27,808 bases of DNA from Mesostigma viride (GCA_009746045.1 RPFO01001512.1:90001-117808); one strand, 5' to 3'; positions 1 to 8,997 are shown, numbered from the stretch's first letter. Notes: generated by a model from the letters alone, not told the origin. Made by a program: numbers and translations.

Positions 1-1
1 C

Positions 2-1485
2 CACGCCCACAGATGCGAGCAGCACGCCGCGAGCTCGGTCCTGCACGCATCCGGCGTCAGGTCCCGCGTAGACCTCGACGTCATCCCTGGCGCAGGCCTG
101 CTGCTGCGCCCAGGCCTGCAACAATGGGTGGGCCTGCTGGTGCGCCCGCTGGTCGACCTGTCCGGCACCAAGCTGCACTTCTCCTCGCAGCCTGGCCTGT
201 ATATCCACGCAGGGTTCTGCGAGGAGCTCGCGGCCGCGCCCGCGTCATCCCCCTCCCAGGACGATGACGCCCATGACCGCGCCGACAGCAAGAACGCCAC
301 GCTGGGAGTGGGCCAGACCAATGCACCAGCCATGGCAACCGAGCCCCTTGCCAGCCACGTCAGTGCACCGGGCCAGACCACCCAGGGGAGCGAGTCACTC
401 CTCCACGATGGCGGCGCCACCTGGCCCGCAACGACAGGACCATCGGCTGCCCTTATGGATCATGCCGCCCTGCCCCGCTCATCGTCCTCGGCATCCTCGC
501 TCATGGACGCCCCGATGACATCATCCATCATGGACATGGCCGCGATGGCGATAGACCCCTTGGAGCAGTTCCGCACAGCCCACGGCCGCTCCACCCGGAT
601 CGCCCTCCTCTCCCTTCCCGCGTGCTGGTCATCGCAGGATCCCTGGGCTGCCTCGCCCTCACTCCACGCGGCCCTACCCCCGCAGCGCCAACTGGGCGAA
701 TGGGAGCTCTCGAACCGAGGTGACGGCAACGGCGGCGCGTCCGTCTCGGGGACATCGTGCGCCGGAATGGATGGAGGGCCCGCGCCTGAGTGCTCCCTCG
801 AGCTCCCCCCTTGGGCGGCCACCCGGCCCTCGGTCGTCTGGCTGCGGGTCAGTGTGGGCCTGCGGGGCCGTACAGATGGCGGAAGTACAAGGACCTCGCA
901 GTCGCGAGCGTCAGTCGCGGACGATGACCGCACGGGCGGAGCCGTTGCGGCGAGCGGTGGAGCCCTTGCCACGGCTGCGGGGTCGGGGCCGTCGTCGATT
1001 CCCCGTGGCCTGGGCATTCCCGTGCCACATGCCATGCCGGCGGGGGGGTCATTACCGGCAAACGGTTCCCTGGGAGCTGGCTCGGAGGCCGCCACGTGGG
1101 GCATGGCCAAGCTACAGCAGATGCGGCCGCCGGAGTTGAGCCTTCCGGGTGGGGGGGAGCACTCGAGGGGGACCAGCTTGGATGATGATTGGAGCCAGGC
1201 CACGTCGCCGCCCATGGTGGATATCGACGCCATTCTCGGCTACCATTGGGAAGGGGTGGACGTGGGTGGGGCGGATGGGCCCGGCTCGGCGAGCGTGAGC
1301 AATGGCCAGGACGGCGGGGGCATGGTCAGTGGCGCGGATGCCAGTAGTCGCTCCGCTGTGTACTCACTCGTGGGCCCGATGGACACGTGGCGGCGGCGTG
1401 GCGGCCGCAACTCGAACAAGGAGCGCATAACATTGGCGCTGCACTGCCGCATGGACTACGGCCAGGGGCTGCGCCCGCTCACAAG
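2..1485 (+). CDS. TRAPPC10: TRAPPC10/TRS130-like protein, large exon (5' part outside window)
   Basis: The frame is open from base 2 to a splice donor AG|GTGTGT at 1486. Family knowledge: TRAPPC10 (TRS130) is a large subunit of the TRAPPII complex, a Rab exchange factor and tether acting at the Golgi. Seen here: an amphipathic stretch with PLVDLSGTKLHF and PGLYIH near 150-210, then several hundred residues of Ser/Ala/Gly/Pro-rich insert, then LALHCRMDYGQGLRPLTR just before the donor. Joined to the next two exons this gives RSLPLPFTHPFRL...GGATILQ|VTLQ, which resembles the C-terminal beta-sandwich region of plant TRS130 (PF/V-S-T-R...G-T-LLLQVTL) as I remember it. Low-complexity inserts of this kind are common in volvocine genes. 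A CACAG at 8-12 could be an acceptor, so this exon may start at 13 rather than run out of the window. The assignment rests on recalled similarity, not a search. Confidence 0.55.
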
Positions 1486-1846
1486 GTGTGTTGGTGGGGC
1501 CCGGCGGGGGTGTTGCGTGCGCTAGGACCGGTGGGGTTGGGGGGCGCGGTGGGGGCGAGGGAGGAGGCTTTGTTGGGTATCAATGACATGGGATGGGTAC
1601 CCGCAACGAGGCGTGTTAGGTATTTGTCACTGAGGTGCTTGGGATACTAGAGGGGGGGGGGGTAGGGTGTGCATGATCAGAAGAGTTGGTTTGGATTGTA
1701 GGGCAATAACAGCATTGATGCCATGAGCGAATGTGTACTGTTATGAAGATCATCATCTAATTTGCCACTCTTGCTTCCCTTGCTTTCTTTGCTTTGTTGT
1801 TCGGCCCGCGTGCCCACACACCCGTCTGCCGCCGCGCTGCCTCCAG
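1486..1846 (+). other. intron 1 of the TRAPPC10-like gene
   Basis: It starts GTGTGTTG and ends CTGCCTCCAG, 361 nt, phase 2: AG plus G makes the Arg codon joining PLT-R-SLPLPF. It contains a short G homopolymer near 1651-1663. Removing it joins two frames into one continuous domain, which is the main support for it. Confidence 0.6.
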
Positions 1847-1928
1847 GTCGCTGCCATTGCCCTTCACCCACCCGTTCCGGCTGACGGCCACCGCGTACAA
1901 GGCAGCTGGGGGCGCGACCATCCTGCAG
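1847..1928 (+). CDS. TRAPPC10: TRAPPC10-like protein, short middle exon
   Basis: An 82-nt exon encoding SLPLPFTHPFRLTATAYKA and GGATILQ, bounded by CTCCAG| at 1846 and CAG|GTGAGG at 1929, both close to consensus. It carries the PF-x-L-T-A and ILQ strands that I match to the conserved TRS130 C-terminal region. It keeps the frame with both neighbours (phase 2 in, phase 0 out). It is too short to stand alone; the joined product supports it. Confidence 0.55.
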
Positions 1929-2613
1929 GTGAGGGCAGGGACGAGAGCAGCACGGCGGGGATGTGGGTCGCTGGGGCCGGCAAGAGAGGGCCAAGCACAT
2001 AGCTTGGCTCTATCCTACACGGGCTGTGTGGTGCTGGTTCCCATTTAATTCCCTCTGTGCTCTCTCTCACTTCACCGAGAGCCGCCGACGCTGGGGCCGC
2101 GGGGTGTGCTCCTGCTCCTTTGGAAGCCCATGATACCATCCCTCCATCCATGACTCCGACGCTGATTCAGTGGCCGCCTCCTTTGCTTTCTGTCTAGGGT
2201 TCCCGCCCTTGCGCCCCTCCGTCGTTAGGCAGCAGCTGAGGGCCTGTTGTAGTATCGATGGCATCGTCTTCATGACAACTGCAACCTGCTTTGCAACATG
2301 TGCGGTGGTGAGCACGTTGGGAGCAAGGTCTGCACATCAACGGCTTTGAGGGCATGGGGTCTACAGCGGGTGGTCTCCCAAGGCTGGTCACCGCCGTCAT
2401 TGTTACCTAGCGTTGCAACTTCTGAATGTAGCTTGATAGTAGGCATGTGCCCCTATGGACCTGTGTACACCTGCATGCATGTACTGCGCGCGTGTGCGTG
2501 GGTGCATGCATCGCATCTGCCGAAAGATACTGCGTGCGTTGCTGCACTGTGGATGACCTGTGCGGTTTTTCGATGTGCCCTGTCTGTTTCTGCCCACGCT
2601 GTCTCCGGTGCAG
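1929..2613 (+). other. intron 2 of the TRAPPC10-like gene
   Basis: 685 nt, starting GTGAGGGC and ending CTCCGGTGCAG, phase 0. It contains a stretch of alternating GCATGCATG and GTGTGCGTG-like sequence near 2470-2515. The open frames inside it on both strands show no recognisable domain. Confidence 0.6.
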
Positions 2614-3228
2614 GTCACGTTGCAATGCGTGCGCGCCGCCGTCACGCGCATCCTCTCTGCCGCGCTCCTCATCCGCCCCCTTGGCGAGATCATCCACGTG
2701 CCCCCGATGGACGCCTCCTTCGCTGCCCACTCCAGGGGGGCCAACAGCTCACTGAGCCCCAATGACAACGTGCTTGAACTGGTCAACCTTAAGTGTGTCA
2801 ACGGGGCCTCGGACCCTCCCCCAGTGGGCCTGCTGCCATCTACGGGGTCCGCCGCGCAAACCGTCCCCTCGCCGGTGCTGCCGATGACCGTGCCAGCCCT
2901 CGGGTCCGCGGCACTCTTGTTTGTGTATCCCGCCAGCCCGTCCGATGCGGCCAGTGCGGGCATGAACGGTGGCCCCAAGGGCAGTAGTGGGTCGAATGGC
3001 CTCACTGCCAACGGGGTGTCTGCGGGCAGCGGTGATCTGTTTGCGGGGGTGGAACCTGTGAGCGCGACCATCCGGTTGCGGTGTGATTTGTCTGCCCCGG
3101 TGTTGGTTGAGTGTCGCGGGCAGCTGCTACGGGTACCGGATGCTAGGCCAGGCCCAGAAATGGCCGTCACGCTCGCAGGATGTGTCCCTGTGTTGCAGTG
3201 GCATAAGGACCAGGTGCAGGGAGCGTGA
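2614..3228 (+). CDS. TRAPPC10: TRAPPC10-like protein, last visible exon
   Basis: It begins VTLQCVRAAVTRI directly after the CAG acceptor at 2613 and continues ILQ of the previous exon. It then has LPMTVPALGSAALLFVYPAS and VSATIRLRCDLSAPVLVECR, separated by Gly/Ser-rich insert, and ends in TGA at 3226-3228 after VLQWHKDQVQGA. In TRS130 homologues a comparable region (FPL-V-P-S-A-F...I-R) is followed by about 100 more residues, which I do not find here. Either the algal protein is shorter, or the real exon ends at CAG|GTGCAG (3213/3214) and the remaining exons lie beyond, or were destroyed by, the retrotransposon island that starts about 70 nt later. The TGTAA signal at 3283 favours a true end. 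Confidence 0.55.
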   Translation, partial: VTLQCVRAAVTRILSAALLIRPLGEIIHVPPMDASFAAHSRGANSSLSPNDNVLELVNLKCVNGASDPPPVGLLPSTGSAAQTVPSPVLPMTVPALGSAALLFVYPASPSDAASAGMNGGPKGSSGSNGLTANGVSAGSGDLFAGVEPVSATIRLRCDLSAPVLVECRGQLLRVPDARPGPEMAVTLAGCVPVLQWHKDQVQGA

Positions 3229-3282
3229 TGTGGCGTTCTGGAAATGATGTGTGCATGCTCAGTGGCCTGCAAAACACAGCAC

Positions 3283-3287
3283 TGTAA
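3283..3287 (+). terminator. TGTAA poly(A) signal, TRAPPC10-like gene
   Basis: TGTAA lies 55 nt after the TGA at 3226-3228. In green algae TGTAA replaces AATAAA and sits near the cleavage site. The pentamer occurs often by chance, so position is the main support. Confidence 0.45.
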
Positions 3288-3288
3288 A

Positions 3289-3800
3289 GTAGAGAGTTGC
3301 CATGGTGATTTCTGAAATGAATATGATATATCTTAAAAATATAATTACTTACAGCAGAGTGAAATCACTCAAACCAAAGCAAACGCCCAGCTATAAACCT
3401 ATATACAGAGCCATGTCAAAGCTCTATACGACGATAAGACCAATGGAAACGCCTAACGGGAGGAATATGATATATCTAGATGTGGCACTCCGTTGTTGCT
3501 GTGGAGAGTTTCATGTATACAGCATACTGTTTGTACTACCTTGGTGGTTCTAGACACTAATTCCAGGTTAAATTTTATGACTCGATGTAATCTCTTTGTT
3601 GGTTACACATTTAGGCAGGCCATGGAGTCCAGCGAGCTCCTGGCCGCACGCGGCAGGGTCGCCACTGGACTTTACGTCATAGGCTGGGGGGGGGGGAAAT
3701 CGGCCAGACATGTGCTACGTTCTAGGGGGGCGGGCTTATGCCCGGGCAGCCCCCAGGCTTGACTGTGGTATGCATGGCGGCAGATCACTTGTAAAGATAG
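3289..3800. other. AT-rich, gene-free stretch before the LINE island
   Basis: The base composition drops sharply from the GC-rich exon to AT-rich sequence. It holds a 15-bp direct repeat (separate entry), a G10-type homopolymer near 3690, and no credible coding sequence. It is probably old transposon or spacer DNA. Confidence 0.5.
3319..3477. repeat. 15-bp direct repeat flanking 129 bp
   Basis: GAATATGATATATCT occurs at 3319-3333 and again, identical, at 3463-3477. The 129 bp between has no coding sequence. The arrangement fits a target-site duplication around a small insertion, or one leftover unit of a tandem repeat. I cannot choose between these. Confidence 0.6.
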
Positions 3801-3960
3801 TTGGCAGGTACAGTCATGAAGTATATACCCCCCCCCCTGGTCCTCCCGGTTCTCACGTATGGCACCGAGACGTGGATCCTCACAGTCGACCTAGCTCGTG
3901 AACAAGAGCTCTGGACGGCGCGGTCAAACAAAACATTTATGCTGCGGTTAATATCTTTCG
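3801..3960 (+). pseudogene. non-LTR RT fragment (C-terminal part)
   Basis: The frame reads LVLPVLTYGTETWILT, matching LVLTVFTYGAEAWTLT in the larger RT copy at about 7780-7840. This is the conserved V-x-x-YG-x-E-x-W-x-L-T segment downstream of the RT catalytic core in LINE-type polymerases. No upstream palm motifs and no downstream continuation are present, so it is a short relic. It is directly followed by the 5' end of an ORF1-only element at 4032. Confidence 0.7.
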
Positions 3961-4156
3961 TGTGGGCTATGCTGCCCACATCCGCAAGATTGATCATGCC
4001 CCACGAGCCACGATCGAGCCACGAGCTAGCCATGGCTGACGGCGGCGCTCATAACTTTCACGTTTGGGCACCAAATTCGGCCGTGACTATCACAGTCGCT
4101 TCGTCTTTCTAAGACGCACACGCTGATATATTTTCCCGAAGCTAAAAAGCAATATT

Positions 4157-5289
4157 ATGACGAGCAAACGCTCGACGACGCAACGCAGCCTGGCGGCTGT
4201 GCTGAGCCACGAAAATTCGCCTGCAGTTCCGCCCGGCCTGCCAGGCAGCGATCGAGGCCACTACTCAAGCGTTGGTAGTGCACTCGGCTCCTGCGGCCTC
4301 GCCATCAGCCTCGCCTGATCCTAAATGCAGTCGCCCAGAAGAATCGCGCCCATGGCCAACAGAACGGCGCTTTCGGCCCCAACCTTTCATGGCTTTCAAG
4401 GTCGACGATCACGACGTACTGGACCAACATGTCCCCGGCCAGTGCTCTGCACTGCATCTTCTACGGTGACTACGCCTCGCTTTACGACCTGTGCATCCAT
4501 CTCGATCGACAGCATCCATCGCCTCATCACCCCGGACGGCTCCTGGTTTAACCCCAGGTCAGTCTCTGTTCGGTTGCCCCCGCCCCCAACTCCAGCACAC
4601 CGTTCTCAACTCTCTCCTCATGCGCTCTGACGGCGAGATCTGGGCTCCAACCATCTCCGCACCCACACTCCGTTCCATCCTTACGGGCACCCTCCAGCAG
4701 CACGTGACTCCCCTTGCTGCAGATGTGGCAGCAATGGGCAGCACGCTGGCTACTGAGCTCCCTCACACGTGTTTCCACCACCGTCACCTCCACCTCCACC
4801 CTCCTCGCCTCCACCTCCGCTGCCGCCTCGGGCACCTCCACCGCTGACATCAAAGCCGGCAGCTCCTCGACATCGACACCTGCCTCCACGACAACGCCAT
4901 CGCCATTGACGTTTGAGAACAAAATCCTTGTCCCCATGGCTATCACTGGTAAGGGCAAGCCGCGGGGGGTGACCCGCCTTCCCCGCTCGCGGGGTAAGGC
5001 CGGCCCCTCCCCCTTGCTCCTCACCTTTGACACCATGGCGGATAAGATGGAGTTCCTCAAGTGTCGCAAGCGGCTTGGGGGGACCTCCTACGTATACACG
5101 CTGGACGACGACTTGACCTTGACGCAGCAACAACGGCGACGGGAGCTATGGCCGACCTACCTCCAGCTTCGGCAGACGGCGGGGCAGAAGCCGGTCTACT
5201 GGAAGGGGGCGGACATCTTAGTACGTCGCCCACAAGCCCTGGCAGGCGACCCCTGCCGCCCCAGCCACCCCATGGCCACCCCAGCCTAG
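4157..5289 (+). pseudogene. ORF1 of copy A (coiled coil plus L1 ORF1-type C-terminal domain), frameshifted
   Basis: ATG at 4157 (MTSKR...) aligns with ATG 8998 of copy D (MTAPK...), and both have a PSPSASP motif about 35-45 residues later. The reading then switches between frames several times (about 4270, 4490, 4710), so it cannot make one protein. The last 190 codons (4714-5289) are open. They hold a Thr/Ser-rich stretch, then PLLLTFDTMADKMEFLKCRK, YTLDDDLTLTQQQRRRELW and KPVYWKGADIL. This is the C-terminal nucleic-acid-binding domain pattern of L1 ORF1p (LLTF...DK..FL...DDDLT..Q...R..LWP...YW.G). ORF1p binds RNA and acts as a chaperone in retrotransposition particles. Confidence 0.75.
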
Positions 5290-5412
5290 GGAATATATAG
5301 CAGTAGTGTAGACTAGAAAGCCTTAGTGACGTGGCCATGTATGCCTACGTGATGGGCCCACACCCGCCCTTACAATATAGCCGTAGCAATTTCAAGTCAT
5401 AGTTTGCCCATG

Positions 5413-5429
5413 CAGGGAGTTACTCTCTG
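5413..5429 (+). repeat. short hairpin in 3' UTR of copy A
   Basis: CAGGGAG-tta-CTCTCTG is a 7-bp stem with one G-T pair. The corresponding place in copy B has CAGAGAG-tca-CTCTCTG (6574-6590), a perfect stem. Pairing kept despite substitutions suggests a structured RNA element. Confidence 0.5.
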
Positions 5430-5681
5430 CTGAGAGGCCATGTGTACCCCAGTTATATCCTAGCCACATACCTTCCACCCCATATGTCATGCAGGCCTTC
5501 TAGGCCCTCTCCTCAAGCCGCCTTGTGTGCCTGTGCTTGTTTAGGAGGCATGAACCATCATGGCGGTGCAGGTGCACCTTGTGCACCCAGAGCAGGTGAT
5601 AGTTGTACATCCTACACCTGCAGGTTGTCGCCCTGATTGTATTACAAACCCATGTCTCAGGGCTATGTGTTAATTACATAT

Positions 5682-5723
5682 GCTCCCCACGGAGCTATGA
5701 TTTTAATTAATTAATTAATTAAT
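5682..5723 (+). repeat. LINE 3' end of copy A: hairpin plus TTAA tail
   Basis: GCTCC-ccac-GGAGC at 5682-5695 is followed by five TTAA units (5703-5722). The same order, hairpin built on GCTCC/GGAGC then AT tetramer tail, appears at several other places in the island. A 3' stem-loop with a microsatellite tail is typical of LINEs whose RT recognises its own 3' end. Confidence 0.6.
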
Positions 5724-5819
5724 CGCCATTGAGTGCCTGCAACACACCGCAGCCCGGCCTCACCGCCCAGACGGTGAAGGACATCACAGCCCAGCCGGCA
5801 TCTGCTGGCCCGGCCAGCG

Positions 5820-6354
5820 ATGCTAGCTCCTCCCTCCCAGCCCTGGGCGGACTTGCTCAAGCACCACACCACCTCCACCACCTCCACCATCGCGGCACAG
5901 CTCAAGCAACAAGCCCTCGACCTCCGAGAGGAGGCTGACCGCACCCAGCGCAGCCACAATGTCAACGTCAAGCACTTCGACCAGCCGGTAGGTGAGACCT
6001 CGGAGACTCTTCTCATGGCATTTAAGCGTGACATTCTTGCCCCCATGCAACTCACTGGTGAGGCTGCTGCGGATGTCGGCTGCCCGCCTAATCCCCGCGT
6101 GCGGGGTAAGCCTGGCCCGGCTCCCCTGCTCCTCACCTTTAAAGAACATGGCGGATAAGCTGTCGTTTCTTAAATGCGGCAAGAAGCTCTCGCGGACTCG
6201 CTACACGCTGGATCGACGACGACTTGACCCTGGCCCAGCAACAACGACGACGCGAGCTATGGCCGACCTACCTCCAGCTCCGGCACAGCGCAGGGGGGAA
6301 ACCGGCATACTGGAGGGGGGCGGTCATCCACGTGGACCACAAGCCCTGGCCTGA
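5820..6354 (+). pseudogene. ORF1 C-terminal fragment of copy B
   Basis: One frame gives ADLL...TSTIAAQLKQQALDL and RGKPGPAPLLLTF, then shifts at about 6140. The next frame gives MADKLSFLKCGKKLSRTRYTLD. A further shift would restore the DDDLT-type segment seen in A and D. At least two frameshifts make it non-functional. Similarity to copies A and D is clear in the LLTF, ADK..FLK and LWP-like segments. Confidence 0.7.
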
Positions 6355-6573
6355 GCCGGCACCCCCTGCCACCCCAGCAACCCCAGTCTAGGGAATATAG
6401 CAGTAGTGCAGAATAGTAAGGCTTAGCCTAGCAAGTGGCCCACGCGCATGTGCGCCCATAATGGCCCCATGGGTGATGCCTTAATTAAGAATTTAGCCAC
6501 GCTCTGCCTATAATGGAACTGGAGCCCCATGGATGATGTGCACATTAAGAATTTACGGCCCAGCTTGCCTATG

Positions 6574-6590
6574 CAGAGAGTCACTCTCTG
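6574..6590 (+). repeat. perfect 7-bp hairpin before tail of copy B
   Basis: CAGAGAG-TCA-CTCTCTG lies 5 nt before the TTAA tail. Copy A has a wobble-paired version at 5413-5429. Confidence 0.6.
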
Positions 6591-6614
6591 ATGAGAATTA
6601 ATTAATTAATTAAA

Positions 6615-6729
6615 CACGTGCTCCCGTTGGGGAGTCACGGAGCACCGAAGTGCTTTTAATCCCTGTGTGTGCACAACAGGAGAAAGGGCAGAGACCCCCA
6701 GTCTCCTTCATGCCAAAGGCATGCCACAG
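6615..6729 (-). mobile_element. 3'-end fragment of a minus-strand LINE
   Basis: The reverse complement is almost identical to 10687-10804, the last 118 bp of copy D: GCATGCCTTTGGCATGAAGG, GGGGGTCTCTGCCC, the hairpin GTGCTCCGTGA...GGGAGCAC (here 6618-6645), then the TTAA tail. One difference is an extra GGGATTAA here. The fragment's tail faces the tail of copy B, so the two share one TTAA block. It is cut at 6729, where the RT fragment begins. Confidence 0.8.
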
Positions 6730-8325
6730 ACCCCTGACCTTGCGGTGAGGGAGCTTCTGCCGGCGTTCTGCAACCGTGTCCTGCTCTCTGATTCAAGCCT
6801 CCGCCTGCTGAGTGGCAGACGGCCATCCGAGTCATGCTGTACAAGAAGGACTCTGCTGCATGCTGACCCCGGTAACTATCGGGGTGTCTCACCTCCAGAG
6901 CGCCGCGCTGAAGGTCTTACATGCGCATGATGCTGCACCGGCTCCGCGCCGCGCTGGACCCACACCTGGGTGAGTCTCAGATGGGTTTCCGTCGTGGTCG
7001 TAACACTGTCATGGCTGTGTTTGTCGCGCGCCGGCTGATGGAGGAGCTGCGTCGCCTTTGCCCTGACAGTTTGCCGCTAGTCTTCATTTTTGTTACCTAT
7101 GTATATCAAGGCCCTTGACACGGTCCTCTGGGAGGCTCTTTGGGCCATCCTAGCTCTGGATCGGGTACCACCAGCGTTTATTGCTGCCATTCGTCGACTG
7201 TATGAGGGCTCACAGGCAGTAGTGCGGACTGCGGAAGGCACCACCCCACCATTCCCCCTTCACCACGGGGTGTGGCAAGTTTGTGTCCTGTCCCCATATC
7301 TGTTCATTATTGTCGTGGATCACGTCATGCGCCGGGCACGTGCGCGCTTTAAGGGGTTCGAGCCTGGCTTGGACATCCTTAACGAGCGCGAGCATGGCGG
7401 GGTTAGCACTGGCTACCGCCTGGCCGACCTGATTTATGCGGACGACACCACCCTCATGCATCGCGCGCCCGGAGCACATTCAGACCTGGCTGGACTGTCT
7501 GGGCTTGGAGGCGCGGGCGGTGGGGTTGGAGATTAGTGTCAAAAGTCAAAACTGAGGCGATGGTGATTGGGGCTTCCAGTAGCCCGCCGCTACCACGGCT
7601 GCTAGACGGGACGGAGGTCCCGTTTCGTGATCGCTTTAAACTGCTGGGAAGCATGCTTCCTGACACCGCCGCCGATGTGGACACCCGCATCGGCCTGGCC
7701 TGGGCTCGGCATCATTTGCTCAAAACCTACTGGCACTCGAAGGTCCTCGGCGAGCACCGCAAGCGCATGCTCCTCAAGGTCCTGGTCCTCACGGTGTTCA
7801 CGTATGGAGCCGAGGCATGGACGCTCACGGACACGCTGGCGGCCAAGCTAAACGGCACGGTAACCAGGATGCTCCGTCAGGCCCTGAATGTCGGGTTTTC
7901 CACACATAGGTCTTTAGAATCTTTGTACCAGGGCATGCCTCGCATTTCGGACGGGATTATTTAGACAGCGTAGGATAGCATTCGTAGGACATCTTGCTCG
8001 CACCAGCCAGGTATAGACACCGCCCTCGAGCGGTCTGGCCGGCCCCCAGCGGCTTGGCCAGCCAGGGCGGCATATCCTGACCTGGCCTGGCCCCAAGGAC
8101 ATTCCTAAGAAGGTAGGCAAACATGTCATGACCTACCCACAGCAGTTGCTGGCTGACCTAGTGGCCCCAGCTCAGTTTGAACATCGCATTCACTCCCTCT
8201 CTCTTGCTTGGACTGCTATGCAGGACAAGAAGAGGTGGAAGACCATATTGTCCAGGCTCATACGCCCGCCCCTAGCTGTGGGCAAGCCCCCTCCCCCCAA
8301 GCGGAAGGGGCGCTTTGAGCACTGA
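6730..8325 (+). pseudogene. non-LTR reverse transcriptase, multiply frameshifted
   Basis: Reading across frames gives VRELLPAFCNRVL, then PGNYRGVS, then MRMMLHRLRAAL...GFRRGRNTVMAVF (RT fingers), YIKALDTVLW (motif A region), LSPYLF, and the polymerase box IYADDTTLM at about 7434-7460. These are followed by FTYGAEAWTLT and a C-terminal stretch with RRIAFVGHLAR-like and WTAMQDKKRW sequence up to TGA at 8323-8325. Frame changes occur near 6800, 6900, 7090 and 7500-7540, and a stop lies at 7962. The position normally holding the first catalytic Asp of motif A reads Thr or is out of frame. It is an inactive copy. The order of motifs is that of L1-like LINEs; the exact clade is not determined. Confidence 0.85.
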
Positions 8326-8436
8326 GTAGCATAGGTAGGTTTTCTAGATTAGAGTAGCTTAGAGTTAGATTAGTTCGGTTTCGCGGCTTTGGACATCCCC
8401 CCTAGCTAGCTCCATCCATCCACGGGAATATATGTG

Positions 8437-8489
8437 CTACATGGTCTCCCAACGGAGTCATGTTATAATTTAGTTTAATTTAATTTAAT
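8437..8489 (+). repeat. LINE 3' end of copy C: hairpin-like motif plus TTTAA tail
   Basis: CTCCCAACGGAG(TC) followed by a run of TTTAA-type units. The core CCCAACGG is shared with the 3' ends at 10762 and 12233. Confidence 0.55.
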
Positions 8490-8787
8490 GCCACTGTCAG
8501 CTGCACTCGGACACGCTAAACTGTGTGTAGACGATCCCGGGCAATCTGTGCATGGGTGCAATAAGACCCATGTGAGCAGCCCGGCATAACAAGGAGCTTG
8601 GGCAAGTAATTTGATCATATCAAAGAGACAACCAGCGCAGGCCAGAAATCGGGAGAATATAGCCAGGACGTAGCATGGCTGTACAAGGACTAAGCTAAGG
8701 CTATAAGGCAGTGGTTGTGTACGGTGCGTTAGCGGTGCATGCACGTGACTAGGTATGGTGGCACAGCTAGGCAAACATTCTAGTAGG
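8490..8787 (-). mobile_element. minus-strand ORF1-only element, 3' UTR half (split by copy D)
   Basis: The reverse complement aligns with 10448-10690 of copy D: CCTAGCTGTGCCACCATACC, ACTAAGCTA/TTAGTCTTTGTACAGCCATG, GCTCACATGGGTCTTATTGC and others, at clearly lower identity than the 6615-6729 match. Its upstream continuation on the minus strand is not next to it but at 10805-11357, beyond copy D. Its 3' end merges with the AT tail of copy C at 8489. Confidence 0.75.
8777..8787. repeat. 11-bp target-site duplication, left copy
   Basis: ATTCTAGTAGG here is identical to 10805-10815. It is part of the older minus-strand element and marks the left junction of copy D. Confidence 0.8.
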
Positions 8788-8997
8788 AATGAATGAATAC
8801 CTAATATGAATGTGCCGAAAAACGAAAATGGCTGACGGCGGCATGGCTGACGGCGGAGTTCAGATCTTTTGCGTCTGAGCCCCAAATTCGGTCAGACCAC
8901 TTGCATTCGATGCTTTTTTGAGAGGCACATGCCAGTATAATCGGTTACGGCTGAAACGCAGTATTCAGTGCCAAAGTTACGCACGTGACAAGCAGCT

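Larger units (their letters stand above)
4032..5723 (+). mobile_element. ORF1-only LINE-like element, copy A
   Basis: Its left end, ATGGCTGACGGCGG at 4032 followed by CCAAATTCGG about 40 nt on, matches the 5' region of copy D (8828 onward). After a 5' UTR of about 125 nt comes a degraded ORF1, then a non-coding 3' UTR from 5290, a hairpin at 5682-5695, and a TTAA-repeat tail at 5703-5723. There is no RT, endonuclease or RNase H between ORF1 and the tail. A short hairpin CAGGGAG-tta-CTCTCTG at 5413-5429 also occurs near the 3' end of copy B. I found no convincing target-site duplication. Confidence 0.7.
5724..6614 (+). mobile_element. 5'-truncated ORF1-only element, copy B
   Basis: It begins immediately after the tail of copy A, inside ORF1 coding sequence. 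It runs through the ORF1 C-terminal domain, an approximately 230-nt 3' UTR, hairpin 6574-6590 and a TTAA tail at 6596-6614. The UTR contains two related units of about 58 bp (GCCCCATGG-TGATG...TTAAGAATTTA near 6463 and 6520). As in A, ORF1 passes directly to the 3' UTR with no RT. The first bases of the UTR (GGGAATATA-GCAGTAGTG) match copy A. Confidence 0.65.
6730..8489 (+). mobile_element. 5'-truncated RT-bearing LINE, copy C
   Basis: It contains a broken reverse transcriptase (separate entry), then a 3' UTR from about 8326. The 3' end has CTCCCAACGGAG near 8446-8457 and an AT tail TTTAATTTAATTTAAT ending at 8489. The 3' end resembles those of the ORF1-only copies (GTGCT...CTCCCAACGG...TTTAATT), but the tail unit is mostly TTTAA rather than TTAA. 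No ORF1 or endonuclease is present upstream, as expected for 5' truncation. No target-site duplication was found. Confidence 0.7.

Noticed and set aside
460-1233. 257-codon minus-strand frame opposite the TRAPPC10-like exon
   Set aside because: It is the antisense shadow of a GC-rich exon. It has no domain, and the plus-strand frame is supported by splice junctions and similarity.
2403-3272. 289-codon minus-strand frame over exon 3 and intron 2
   Set aside because: It crosses the supported plus-strand exon and intron, shows no motif, and is explained by the lack of AT-rich stops.
6615-6729. This block as the 5' UTR or promoter of the RT copy C
   Set aside because: In reverse complement it matches the 3' end of copy D almost base for base, including hairpin and tail, so it is a minus-strand 3' end.
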